From Parachlorella kessleri (Eukaryota > Chlorophyta > Trebouxiophyceae > Chlorellales > Chlorellaceae), in assembly GCA_001598975.1 (NCBI GenBank), contig BBXU01001231.1, positions 1 through 64,000 of the forward strand: DNA of 64,000 nt. The letters run 5' to 3'. The translations under genes were made by a program, and so were the position numbers. The notes beneath the pieces are model-generated. The model saw only the letters and a program-made list of their open reading frames with translations, was not told the origin of the DNA and did not search any database. Each line of letters begins with the position of its first letter. The stretch's first letter is position 1. Shown here piece by piece: positions 47,401-59,100 of this stretch.

Positions 47401-50400
47401 AACGCCGTCTGTAATATGGGTGACATCACCAACCCCCTATTGACACCCCTCGGAGGCGAGTGGGGGCGGCTGGCATGCCGCCTGCATAACACAGCACAGC
47501 AGCCGCACGAAGGGCGTGGCGGCAGGTACAGTCCGCCTAGGCCCTGCAACCATCTGTCTCACGACTCACTGCATGCCGAACAGCCGCATGTCCACAGCAG
47601 GTACAGTGCGGCATGCAGCTAAGCACAGAGGCCCGGTGCCCACCCAGGTCAGCAACCACTGACATTCGACCCTGCCTATGACTTGGCATTCCACACTGCC
47701 TCATACTGCCAAACCCAGCACCCACCGAGGGCATGCGCTCGTCATAGGGCTCTGTGATGATGGCAAACCCGCGCGCGTAGGTGCCCACTAGGGTGGCAAA
47801 GTCCGCCACCAGGTGCACGGCCGAGAAGTCGTCTGTCTTGGTGATCTCCAAGGTCTTCATGAGCGACACCAGGCGGTCGTAGCAGAAGCGCAGCGTCTTA
47901 CCATCGATGGCCACAGCCTGAGGGGCAGGCGCCAAGTGCAACAGCAGCATTGTTGGAAGCAAGTGGGGGGCATGCGAAGGGGGATGTGAGAGGCCAGCTG
48001 TGTACAGCTATTGTTGAGCATGGCAGACACACCCAATGAAGGCTTTTAATGGCCCCCTGCATCACGAAGAAACCATTGCCAAATACAGGCAGCACCTGTA
48101 TGTATCCCACATGGCACGACGCACACATGAGCGACCATGGGCGACGCACAACTGAGCGATGTCCCCGATGCACCCACCGATTGCAGGTGTGTGAGGAAGG
48201 AGGTAGGCGTCTCGGAGACCACATGCTGTACTGCCATGCGCTGCCGCAAGTATTGCAAAAACCGGTGAAGGAAAGCCACAAAGTGCTCTGCAGGGGAAGA
48301 TCAAGTGCAGTGGACATCAGTAGCACGCTAGCTGCCGGCCGCACTGCTTGCGTGCTTGCTTGCTGCTGAGGTGCAGCGCCATGGCAGGCTGCCATGACTG
48401 TAACGCAGAGTTGAGGGGGGCCTAAGTCCCCCGATTGCCAACCTGCGGGTATCGACACCTGGCAGCACGCACCGCGCTTGGTGCCAGCAGCCGCATAGGC
48501 TGGCAGCGGTGGGCCAGAAGCACTCCTTCTACGCTTTCCAAGGCATGCTTGTTGTGCTGCTTTCGAAGAGGACATAGCAAGCGAGCAAGCTGGCTGCCCA
48601 CCTGCTCTGCGAATGTTGCCTGGCACCGCCTCTCTCAAGATATCGTCAGGCACCACCGGGTTGGCCAGCACCTGCGCCCGCTCCATGTCGCGCAGCGCGC
48701 CCTGCTGAGCCAGGCCCTGCACAGCAAGCAAAGCAAGCTGCAGCATGGCAGGCTATGCCAGCGTGACACAGCGTGAAGTGACTAGATGGATGGCCGAGCA
48801 GGCTAAGCTAAGGTACCGTCATATTGGGGTGGCACAGTAGTAATGCGACCCCACAAGCTGCCTTCGACAATTGTCCCATCTAACTGGCGTTCTGCATTAC
48901 CAAACCAACGCCTTCTCGACTCAGGGGCAACGGGGAAAGCTATCAGTTACCATCTGGCCTGAGGAGCAGTGTGTGCTGTGCACAACCACCTCTTCTTCAG
49001 CCCTGCTACACGATTCAACAGGCAGGCAAGTTCTTCCCTCTCTCCCTCCCCCTGGACTTGCCTCTACAAGCCGCTGGTACTCCTGCCGCAGCCGGTTGGC
49101 GTCCGTCTGCTTGACCCGCTCGATCTCACGCCTCAGACTGCCAATGTTGCGGCCAGCAGCATCCAGTGTCTGCTGCCGGATGTTGACGCTGCAAACAGGT
49201 GAATACTGGGTAAATGGAACATCTCCCCTGGCTGTGGCAAGAGGTCCGCCCTTGGGCTGGCTTCCGGGAGCATGAGAAGTAGACAGGGCGCCCCGCCTAA
49301 ACATGGCGGAGAGAGCCGACCCATAATCCTCCATACAACCATGTCAGCGACAGCATGGCTAAATCTGCGGTTAGCCCATTCCGTGCCTTAGCCTCACTAC
49401 CAGTTCCCAGCCCAGCCAAGTCAACTCAGAACACTACTCCTCCCAGCCAGCCGACCAGGTAGGCAAGGGTCTGACACATGCCTGAGCGCCTCAATACACA
49501 CGTTATCGATGTTGTGGGCCTCGTCAAATACGACCACGCACTCTCGCTCCATCTCCCGTGACACCATCTGGGACACCTGCACCACGCACCAGGCGTGTAT
49601 GCTTGCTTTGCTTTGCACTCCAACAAGACACCTGCCAGCGCTGGCCCTTCAGGCACTTCTGAAGACGGAGTGGAACTCCAATCATAACTATTTTTTGCAC
49701 TTCTCAGCACTTTACAGGACAGCAGGCCAACAGATCCCTGCAGCGTCGTGAGCATGAAGCTGAAAAGGCAGGCCCCCCAACCTGCTCTCTTCCTCTCGCT
49801 GTGTGAGAAGGTACCCAGCAACCTGGACAACAGCCCGATTTGACTGAATATTTGCAGCTGCAGCTAGTCTCCCACCCACCTTGGGGTCCAGCATGTACTG
49901 GTAGTTGTATACCACCACGTTGGCAAAGGCGATCATGTGTCGCGCCAGGAAGTATGGGCACCAGGAGTGCTTGCGTCCCCACACACGCAAGTCATGCATG
50001 GTGTACACGCCTGCAGCCGGCCATAACCACGGTCTGAGACACTGCATTGGTTGGCGCCGGCAGCTGCGCGCTGAATGCGCACCGCATGACATCAAACCCC
50101 CGCCACTGCAACCAGCAAGGCTTGTGTGACGACACAGATGACGTGAGGGCAGCTGCACTAAAGCGAGGCATATGCACCTCAGTTTTACCAAACAGGCCAG
50201 GTCGGCACCCAGCTGTTCGAAAACTGCCCGCATACCTGCTTCTAACCGCCCATCTGGTCCCGCAGCATCCAAACCCTCATAGTAGTCACATAGCTCAATG
50301 TCCGGAACTCCATTCTCAGTGCCGTTCTCCCTGCCATGCTGATGCTGCTGCTGCGGCTGCCTGCGCCCCCGCCCGCCCCCCGCCCCGGCACGCTCGCGCA

Positions 50401-51642
50401 CCCAGGGAGCTGTGAGCTTCATGCACCCCGCGTCCACGCTCTCCCGGGACCCCTCCTCTGCAGTGGGGGGACATGCCGGGGTAACCATAAAGCCTTAAGA
50501 TATTGGCCAGCGCTTTCAAGCAGCGGGGCAGCATGCAGGTGACAGGTATTGGCCCCATGTACCACACTGAGGTCACTGATCTAACAACACCAAACCTATG
50601 CAATTCCATGCAGAAGTACGCCGCCCTGCTGACGCTGCTGGACTGGCTTGCCAAACAAACCAAGTAGGTAAGGAAAGACAAACTGTACCCTGCCATGCAT
50701 GTCTGGCTCCCAATTCACCGGTCCGCCGCCTCACAGCTCGCACATCCCAGCACATACGTACGCCTCACATACCAGACACACGTGGGTGTATACACAGGTT
50801 CTTGCGGCTGGACAGCCCCAGGGCCAGGATGCGGGGGTCCTCCTCGGGGGCAAAGTACTTGCGGCGGTACTCTAGCAACTCCTTCAACTCGGCAAGCACC
50901 TGCAGCCACCAAGTCGGTGAGCTGTATGTGGTTGGCCCAGGGACGGGATGGCCTAGACCCTGTTCACCTCGGGGCAGGCAGCAAACTTGTGGGGCACAAG
51001 ATTCCACCACGGTCTCAGAATTCCCCTCCGGTTGCACTTCCCAGGGCCATTACGACTCCAGGCAGGGCTCGTATACCAGGGGCTAGCCCCCAGCCCTGCC
51101 TGAACCTGCAGGAGCGAGACTGTGGGGCGGACCACATTGCCCACTCACACGCCCACCTTCTCCATCTCTGGCACCGTGCGGGTGCAATAGATGAGCTTGC
51201 CAACCTCCGGGTGAGCCAGCTGGTAGGACGTGATGAGCGAGAGCAGGGTGATGGTCTTGCCTGTACCGGTAGGCATCTGCGGGCCCCAGAACAGAACATA
51301 GGAGACAACAGATATAATGTACTACACCGTGGGCCAAAGGTGAGCGGGTCGAGTGAGCAGTGAGCGCCAGATGCATCCCAAGGTCTATCGCTCTATCTCC
51401 GAGCTCGCCACTGCACCCAACGTGCGGTGAGTGCGCATCTTAACCCCACCCGCTCTCCACCACGGATTCTCAGCAACTTGTCACTGCACTGTCCTGTCAC
51501 TGCAATCCCACACACACACCTCCAGCAAGCAGTGGCCCTTGGCGTCCAGGGAGTGCTTGAGCTCCAGCATGTACTGATACTGCTCAGGGTAGATGTACTC
51601 ATAGGGGAAGTACACCGTCAACCCCTCCAGTTGGAACTTCAT
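44401..51642 (-). CDS. XPD: XPD/ERCC2-type DNA helicase of TFIIH
   Basis: Eighteen exons in phase give 780 codons (human XPD has 760): 51642-51520, 51276-51157, 50899-50782, 50457-50236, 50010-49880, 49576-49482, 49188-49062, 48716-48602, 48287-48178, 47917-47726, 47376-47302, 47106-47003, 46636-46536, 46283-46168, 45889-45774, 45495-45388, 45095-44956, 44630-44401. XPD is the 5'-3' helicase of TFIIH that opens DNA in nucleotide excision repair. Seen: [16 protein letters not shown] at the N terminus, Walker A MPTGTGKT near residue 42, four Fe-S cysteines (KNLC, DAGC, IELC, SWC), DEAH in [40 protein letters not shown], and [14 protein letters not shown] (motif VI). A 25-residue Gln/His/Gly-rich insertion lies between the second and third Fe-S cysteines. 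Introns 6 and 7 have GC donors (49481, 49061). Confidence 0.95.
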
Positions 51643-52107
51643 CGCACCCTTCTGCTGTACTCAACCACCTAGATGCAAACCACAGGCCTTGCGAGGGCCT
51701 TCAAGCCAGTGCAAAGCGTCAGGACGCAACCAACACATGCAGAGCACCAAAGCCAGGCTTGATCAGTCCCTCACTAGGATGCACAACAGCAGCACACTCT
51801 TCGCCAAGCATCTTGCGCCACCCGACTTCAGTCGTGTACACAAGCTGAGAACCAGCACTTTGCTGCGTGTGATGTTGCGGAGGCATATAGTACTATTTTG
51901 TACCGCCGGTGCTTGCGCGTTCTGAGCGGCGCGCAAGAGTCTGCTGACTCGACACCACACCCAATGTGCCCACTCACCCGTCTGAGAGCGGGATACACGG
52001 CAGTGTAGTCCCAGCACAGCTCCCTTTATTTAGAGAGTAGCAGAGTGTACCCCAAGTACCCTGCACTTGGCTCAATAGCCTAGTGCATCGACCGTGCTCC
52101 TGTTTCT

Positions 52108-52215
52108 AGCATGGGTGGCAGGCAGTGCGAACAGGGAGTAGAAGTGGGCTGGACTGGACGGACAGGGCTGGATGCAGAATGAGCCTGAGTCTTACCTGAG
52201 TTCTGAGCCAGTAAG
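52108..52215 (+). repeat. Dispersed repeat family A, copy in XPD/LHCII interval
   Basis: Among the best-preserved copies: atgggtggcaggcagtgcga, then ggacagggctggatgcagaa and tgagttctgagccagtaag. Confidence 0.85.
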
Positions 52216-52764
52216 TCTCTCTAAGTTTCTGTTGGCAGCAAAGCTTTCCAACCAGCATTGACCCCCTCTTCCATCGCCCATGGTGCTGTCCAGGACATTT
52301 CCTGATTATTCCTTTTGCCTCCTTTTCCTCCTGTCCCAGGACGGCTGAATGTCGTATGACAGCCAACCCCGGCTGGGCACAACATTGGTCCACCCCGTTT
52401 GCAATGCTCCTTTAGAAGCTGTCAGAGCCTGACATGCGGCATATACGGGGTGACAATTTGCTGAACCCTTAGAGTTGCGCTGTCTCTGCAAGATGTTTAA
52501 TGCTGTAGGTGCATGCGCCGGCCCGTGTGTGGTGGTGGTGTGTGGGCGGGCGGGTGGGCGTGTAGAAGGAAGGGGGGGGGGGAAGAAGGAGGGAGGGGCT
52601 GGGTTTGAGATGAGGCGGCGTGGCATCATATCTGCTAAACGCCAAAGCACTGCCTATACTATAGTATCCAGAAACCTGCCTAGCACAGTCTGCCAAAGGA
52701 CAGTTTACACGATTGTTGACGACCTCTGTGATTGCAGCTTTGTTCCCCTCTTTCCAAATCTGCC

Positions 52765-52836
52765 TGCTTATTGACCCAGCTGGCACCCACCACACCGCTG
52801 TCTGACCCCTTACTGTCACGTGCATTTCCATCTTAA
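52765..52836 (-). repeat. Dispersed repeat family B, copy 3 (inverted)
   Basis: On the minus strand it reads ttaagatggaaatgcacgtg and ends ggtgccagctgggtcaataa, matching 17582-17663 with a small deletion and a few substitutions. Confidence 0.75.
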
Positions 52837-53116
52837 AGCTCCTTATGTACCTTCTGTTCCATATTGTTGATTCCATGCCCAGCACATGCAGTCCCCAAGT
52901 CACTGGCAACGGTGTTGAGGCATACGATCTACGTGACCTGTGCCAAGCAGAGGTCACCATTAAGTATGCCTATATACCTATATAGTGGCTGTGACAACCC
53001 ACTTCATCACCTGGGCTCTGTAGCTGTGCGAAAATGCAATAGCGTCGGATGCTAGCAAGACGGCACACCTGTCAAGTATGCGCGTCACCCTTAGCAAAGG
53101 CAGCGAGACATGAGCC

Positions 53117-53353
53117 ATGCAAGCTCCACAACCGGTGCCGCCGCCACCTAGCCCTCGTCGGTCGGTGCGGGAGCGGCCTGAGTGGGCTTACACGACCAAA
53201 ATTGAAGTACCATGCGCCCAGCGAATAATCACGGTGCCATCTTATGTGAGACATGTGCGGAGTGTGCCGGTCGCGGGCTGGTTTCAGTTTCACACCGCGC
53301 GCCAGCATCAACAAGATAGGATAGAGTCAGGATCCCTTCCCGCCCGTGCCTAA
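53117..53353 (+). other. Short ATG ORF upstream of LHCII gene B (78 aa)
   Basis: An ATG ORF that starts MQAPQPVPPPPSPRRSVRER and stops 81 bases before the LHCII start. If transcribed with LHCII it would be an upstream ORF. A weak resemblance of the Pro/Arg-rich start to linker regions of retrotransposon polyproteins was noted, but no reverse transcriptase motif follows. Coding status unknown. Confidence 0.2.
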
Positions 53354-53434
53354 GAGGAGAGTATTTACTGGGTTTCTTCACCCTGCCCCCTTATCTCTTG
53401 TTGGAGTCCAAGCCCCTTCAGCAAAAGATCCACG

Positions 53435-55401
53435 ATGCAGACCGCCTTTGTCCGCTCCGGCCTCCGTGCCGCCGTCCCCACCGCTGGCAAGGTGTGCAGC
53501 ACCCCGTCGCTGATCGTCAGCCTCTGATTGGTCCTTGGGTCAGCCGTGGTGGAGAGGAACCTGCAGCGGCTTCCAGCGCGCTAGTACCACACACTTCTGC
53601 GAACCCTCGTTGCTCGTTTCTCACCCTGTGCTATGTGAAGTTGTGCAGGGCACCCGCCAGGTGACCCGCGCCTCTGTGGAGTGGTACGGCCCTGGTAAGG
53701 ACTTGCGCTTGGAGCTGGGGCGGTGTCTCGACCAGCTTGCAGCTGCATGTCACGATGCTTGCCGGCCCTGATATCAAGGGCCTCTTAGCTGGTCACTAAG
53801 GCTGCCCATATGTCTGTCTGCAGACCGCGCCAAGTTCCTGGGTCCCTTCACCAACCCCCCCTCTTACCTGAAGGCAAGTGGGGGCTCTGCGTGCCTGTGT
53901 CAATTACTGCCTGTGTCAACTACGGACCCCAGCCCAGCTGCTCTAGAGAGGCTGACAGCTTTCCAGCAGAAGCTCACCATCAGCAGAAGCCGTGGCCTAG
54001 CTCTCATACTTGACGACGACTGCTAAAAAGTCCAGCTCAGCTTGCGCCTTGGCTTGCCAGGGCGCATGTGTGGTAGTGGCAGTGGGGTGGATAGAGGGGT
54101 GAATGGACTCTCTCAAACAAGAGAGCTTACTCTACTTGTCAACATGACGTAATTTTTAAATCCCTTCTGTCTATCTGGTGCAGGGTGAGTTCGCTGGCGA
54201 CTACGGCTGGGACACCTCTGGCCTGTCCGCTGATCCCGAGACCTTCTCCCGCTACAGGGAGGTTGAGGTGAGCCCGGGGCCCCGGTGGAACAAGACGCAT
54301 CATAGCCTTCTGCCAGCCTGGATCTCGTAGTATGTTGTACGGGGTTTCACGCTTGGCAACTTGCCTGCCCTACCATGCCTTCCCTCCCCTGGCAGGCCTA
54401 CTCCCTCTGCCATATTGACAGGAGCACCGTGTCTGCCTCCCTGACCAGGTGATCCATGCCCGGTGGGCCATGCTTGGCGCCCTGGGCTGCGTCGTGCCCG
54501 AGCTGCTGGACCGCAACGGCACCGTCAACTTTGGCGAGAACGCCGTGTGGTTCAAGGCTGGTGCCGCCATCTTTGGTGATGACGGGCTCAACTACCTGGG
54601 CAACCCCTCCCTCATCCACGCACAGTCCATCGTGGCCGTGCTGCTCTCCCAGGTGGGTTGCGGTGGATGGCTTGCAAGCAGGCAAACGGCAGCTGCAGAA
54701 ATGGGTGCTGGATGGCTGAAGGGACCAGCAGCAGGCGTGCTTGTGTTTTGGTTTGGCAGCCAGAGTGCTTCTGTCTACCCCCTTAGCCGACACTGCCCTG
54801 CGTCTGCCGCTATCCCTCACCGCTGAGGTGCCAAGTTATCACCAGCCGCGCTGCCCCGCCCCGCATTTGTGCAGATTGTGCTGATGGGCCTGGTTGAGGG
54901 CTACCGCGTGAACGGCGGCCCCGCTGGCGAGGGCCTTGACGCCCTGTACCCCGGCGAGGCCTTTGACCCCCTGGGCCTGGCCGACGACCCCGACAGCTTC
55001 GCGGAGCTCAAGGTTAAGGAGATCAAGAACGGCCGCCTGGCCATGGTGTCCATGCTTGGCTTTGGCGTGCAGGGCCTGCTCACCGGCAAGGGCCCCCTGG
55101 AGAACCTGGCTGGTGAGTATGGGCCGCCTTGTTGTGGGTGCTTGGTGGTATTGGGCTTGTGCTGGAAGTTGTCGCGTAATGTGTATGTGTGTGGTCACCT
55201 GCAGCCAGTCATTGACAGTGCCTACATTGTGGCTGTTGTCTGACTTCCTGCTTCCTGCTCCTTCCAACATATGTCTGCCAGCTACAGTTCCAAGGGTGTG
55301 CTGACCGCGAAGGTGCCCCTGCGTGCTGTGCAGACCACCTGGCTGACCCCACCGTGAACAACGGCTTTGCCGTGGCCACCAAGTTCACCCCCGGCAACTG
55401 A
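53435..55401 (+). CDS. LHCBM: Light-harvesting chlorophyll a/b protein of LHCII, gene B
   Basis: Seven exons in phase give 248 codons: 53435-53491, 53649-53694, 53824-53873, 54184-54267, 54449-54652, 54875-55112 and 55334-55401 (TGA). Function and motifs are as in gene A ([35 protein letters not shown]). Exon 1 encodes a different leader, [19 protein letters not shown]. From exon 2 on, the predicted protein is identical to gene A. The nucleotides differ at a few silent positions in exons 2, 3 and 6, while exon 7 is identical. All six introns are at the same places. Intron 3 again has a GC donor (AAG|gcaagt) at 53874. The two genes lie on opposite strands with XPD between them. Confidence 0.96.
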
Positions 55402-56186
55402 GCTCTAGAACCTGGCTCCGCAGCAGTGATTTGAGGCATGCCCAAACCCATGAGCCGCTCCACAAACTTGTGTACCCTGTTGTAGCCTGTCCGCGAGAGG
55501 CCCTGGAACTGCAATTTTCCTGGCTTTGATTTTGCTGCCCCTTTGCTTTGCCAGTTCATTGGGCTGGAATAGTCCACGCTCTATTCAGTTTATTGGAAAT
55601 GAAGGACGCCTTGCAGTTGTGGTGTACGAGGTGCAAATCAAAGCAGGTGTAACACCAGCAGCGCGCCTTGCAGCTCGAAAGGCTTCCAGGGGGCGAAGGG
55701 GCTCTAGGGGTTGTTCACATGGTGCTACACTTTTGTGCATAAGCAAGCTGCTTTGCCTCCAGGCGGGGCCCAGCTTGCCGTCATATGCTCAGCTCTCTTG
55801 CCACCCTCACCAACTGGGAAAGCACTCGCCCCCAGACCCAGCCACAGCTCTGATCTGGGCACTCTGGCCAGGCTAAGGAGCGCATGCTTCCGTCTAGGAC
55901 TGACACACCTACCCAAAGCTGAGGGTATCGCGACTGCTCTCTGTCTCCTCCTGTGATATGCACAGCTCTCACTCTGAAACCTATCTACCGCTTCCTTCGC
56001 ATACGGAGCTTGCACCCTTTGCAGCACATCCTCTGCAGGTGGGTCTTTAGGCGGATTCTGGTGGCTGGGAGGAGATCCGAAGATACTCCTGCCGGGGCAA
56101 GTCAAAGTCTCAGACCAGCCGTGTTCTGCGTTTCCAATCTGGCTATTCCGATGGGTTAGGAGTAGGAGTCAGGTCTAAGTGGCAGC
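55402..56186. other. Intergenic stretch, LHCII gene B 3' region to phosphoesterase start
   Basis: Should hold the 3' UTR of LHCII gene B and the promoter of the next gene on the same strand. No gene, RNA or repeat was recognised apart from a TGTAA signal. Confidence 0.45.
55648..55652 (+). terminator. Candidate TGTAA polyadenylation signal, LHCII gene B
   Basis: TGTAA (in gcaggtgtaacacc) about 247 bases after the stop codon. Confidence 0.4.
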
Positions 56187-59100
56187 ATGGGACACCAATC
56201 GGACCTCCAAGTCCACTGGCAGTCAAGTCACACAACGCTCGCTGTGTACTTGGTGGGCTTATGCGCAGCCTTTACAGTCACTTACGATAGTACACAGGTG
56301 AGCACCGGCTATCGGAAGGCAACGCATGAAGCTGTTTATGGTGTCGCGCAATTCCCTCGGGCATGTGAGAGGCTAAAAATTCCGTGAGAGCTTCTTGCAG
56401 TCTCTTACACTGTCTTGGTCCGCAAGTTGTCTGGTGTCGCAAGCTGGTGCTGCCATCCTTCGCCCCTGGTGGCTCCTGTTGAACTAGTGTGGCCACTGAC
56501 CACCAGACCTGCCACCTGCAGGAATTTGTCAGCAAGTATCAGTTCAACAAAAAGTGGTACTATTTGTTTGGTAAGGCCCTTGCTTGGCTTCTGAATTGTG
56601 CCTCTGGCTGGTACCCTGGGCCTATGCCCTCCTTTCAGTCCGTAGGCAGTCACGCCAGTGGCTGTGATGAGCCTCTTGCCCATGACTGCAGGTGCGACAT
56701 GCTTGTTTGCCTACCTGTACGTGCGGCCTCTCATCCGCAAGAGGCTGGGCTCTGCTTCCCGGTGAGGCCAAAGGGAGCCTTCTAGCAAGCCCTGCCCGCA
56801 ATGCTCGCTTGCGACCCTGGAGGTCCTGCCTTGTGCAAAAATATAGCATCACATTTGGTGAGCGTGTACCTGTCATCAGAGAATTGCTGCTGGTCCAGGA
56901 GCAGCGGAGAACCTGCTCTCCCTGGATCAGTGCAGCACCAAAGGTGCTATTTCCGGGTACACCAGCAGTCGCTGCCAGTTCAGATATGTACGGCTACACC
57001 AGCAGTCGCTGCCAGTTCAGATATGTACGGTTGATGAAGGACAACACGGGCTGGTCGCCTGCTGCCTGTGCTGCTCTTCCTGCAGGGGCTACATCAACTG
57101 GGGCAGCGTATACATCGGCTGGCTGATCTCGGCGGTCTTCTACCACATGCCCAGCCTGCAGTCCATGGGCGTGGATGTCAAGGCCGACATCTCCCTGCTG
57201 CTCACCGTCTTCCTGCTTTCCCTTGCCATACTGGGCGTGCTCCAGGGCGGCTACGAGCTGGCAGTGCTCTTCAAGCTGGTGGATCCCTGGCTGGCGGTTG
57301 AGGGAGGCGCCCGGGAGGCCTGGGCCATCGTGGTCCTCAACTCTATGACGCTGGCGCTGGCATGCTCCACCTACTACAACTTCTGCGGCAACGCTGGGAA
57401 TAGGGGTGCAGGCAGCAGCGCCGGCGGCGCCGGCGCCGGCGCCGCAGCGCCTCTCAAGGAGCTGGTCTGCCGCCGCTGGCTGCCGCCGGTCACCACCTTC
57501 CAGCACCCGGCCTTCTCCTCGTGGGTGCTCTACGGCGAGAGCGGCAGCGCGGGGGCTGTGGAGGCAGTGGGTGCTGTGGGCTCCAACGCGACCTGCCCGG
57601 CCGAGAGCCTCGGCCGTGCCAACCTGAGCAGCGGGGAAGGCGGCTTCTGCCTGGAGGGTTTGGGGGCCTCCCAGCCAGAGTACGCTGGGCATATCATCTC
57701 TCCCGTGTTCACCATGTGAGTAGGTACCTATTGCATGGAGGGCCATGATGTTGTGTGCAAGCAGGGTTTCTGCCGTGGTGCCCTTGCAAAGCTGCTTGTC
57801 ATGCTGCAGCAGCAGACGCGCCAGCGGTTGATTATCTCTACAGTGGACGACCTCGCGTCCCCTGGCACCTGCAGGTGGCTGACGCTGGTCATGATGTTTG
57901 GAGTGAATTGCCTTGTGGAGCATCATGTCGCGTCTGTGATCCAGGCAGCGCAGTGCTCTGGTCACCTGCTCGGCGGTGAGGGCTGGGGTGCGGGGCGCCT
58001 TAGGCAGCTTGCCAAGACATAAAGTGTGGAGCCGGGTGGGTGCACTTAGGGTAGGCTTGCGTGCTTGGTTCTGTAGTCGTGGGGGTGGGAGAGCTTCGCT
58101 AAAGCCCAGCAGGCAAGTATGCACACAACATGACATTGTAAGTAACCCACTGAGCAACCCACACAATTCATGGTTGGCTGATACTTGTTTGGTTGCAGCC
58201 GAGAGGCGCGCCAGGTCTGCTGCCAGGCACTCCCTGCGGCGGCGCAGTGCTGACTATTCGTATGATGTGGCACGCTCGCAGCGGGACCTCGAGCCCAGGT
58301 GCGCAGCGCTGCTTGGTCCTATGGGCCAGCCCCGACCCTGTGGCAACTTGAGGTTACGTAGTCCCCATTATGTGGTAAGGCCTGAGTCCACCTCCTGATC
58401 TACAGCGGGTGACTCGAGCAGTTGCTTTTGTCCCGGCTGACAGACGGAGCACCGCCTACATCTCTGTTCCCTGCAGGAACAGCATGGAGGCACTGTTCAA
58501 TGCCGTGTGCGACACGCTGCCTGGCAACATCTGGAGCCCCACCACGGGCGCTCTGCGGGCGGCCAGCAACCGCTTGCTCAACTGGCGAGACGACTCCCTG
58601 GTGGGCCTGGCGGCTCTGGCCAGGGAGTACACGGGGTGGGTGTGATCGGCGGGGGGTGCAGCTTGCATGTGGTCGGCCTCGGGGCCTGCAGAGTGGTGCT
58701 TACTGTTGTGAGGTTGAGTCGTTTTTGCTAGTGGACCGAGCCTGTGTGCGCAGGCTGGTGTGCGCTGTGTGGGTTTGGGATTATGGTGTGCTTGATGATG
58801 AAGGGGCAGGCGGATGCCAACCTCCATTCTGGTCACTCCCTCACGAGGGGTTGAAGCAGCCCCATCAGTTGCTGCAAGCACAGCCACAGGACATGCGTGG
58901 CACACTTCTGCCCCATGCGTCCCACTTTTAGACGTCCATGCAGGCGGTGGCCACATGCAGCCCCACAGCCTGTCAAGCTGGTCATCCCCGCGGATGCAGC
59001 GCAGCCGTCGTTCCTGCCCATGTTCCCCTGGTACTCGGGCACCTCCGCCGACCTGCTCAAGACGCTCTTTGACCTGCTGGTGTCGGTTAAGCTGTTCCTG

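Larger units (their letters stand above)
51643..53434. other. Divergent region between XPD and LHCII gene B
   Basis: About 1.8 kb holding both promoters, one family A repeat (52108-52215), one inverted family B repeat (52765-52836) and a G-rich run near 52570. An ATG-initiated ORF at 53117-53353 may be an upstream ORF or chance. Confidence 0.5.

Noticed and set aside
53117..53353. Retrotransposon fragment
   Set aside because: Only a Pro/Arg-rich stretch is suggestive; no reverse transcriptase, integrase or LTR was found nearby.
56994..58166. 390-codon open frame on the minus strand
   Set aside because: It is antisense to phosphoesterase exons and introns in GC-rich DNA, with no recognisable domain; the plus-strand gene explains the region.
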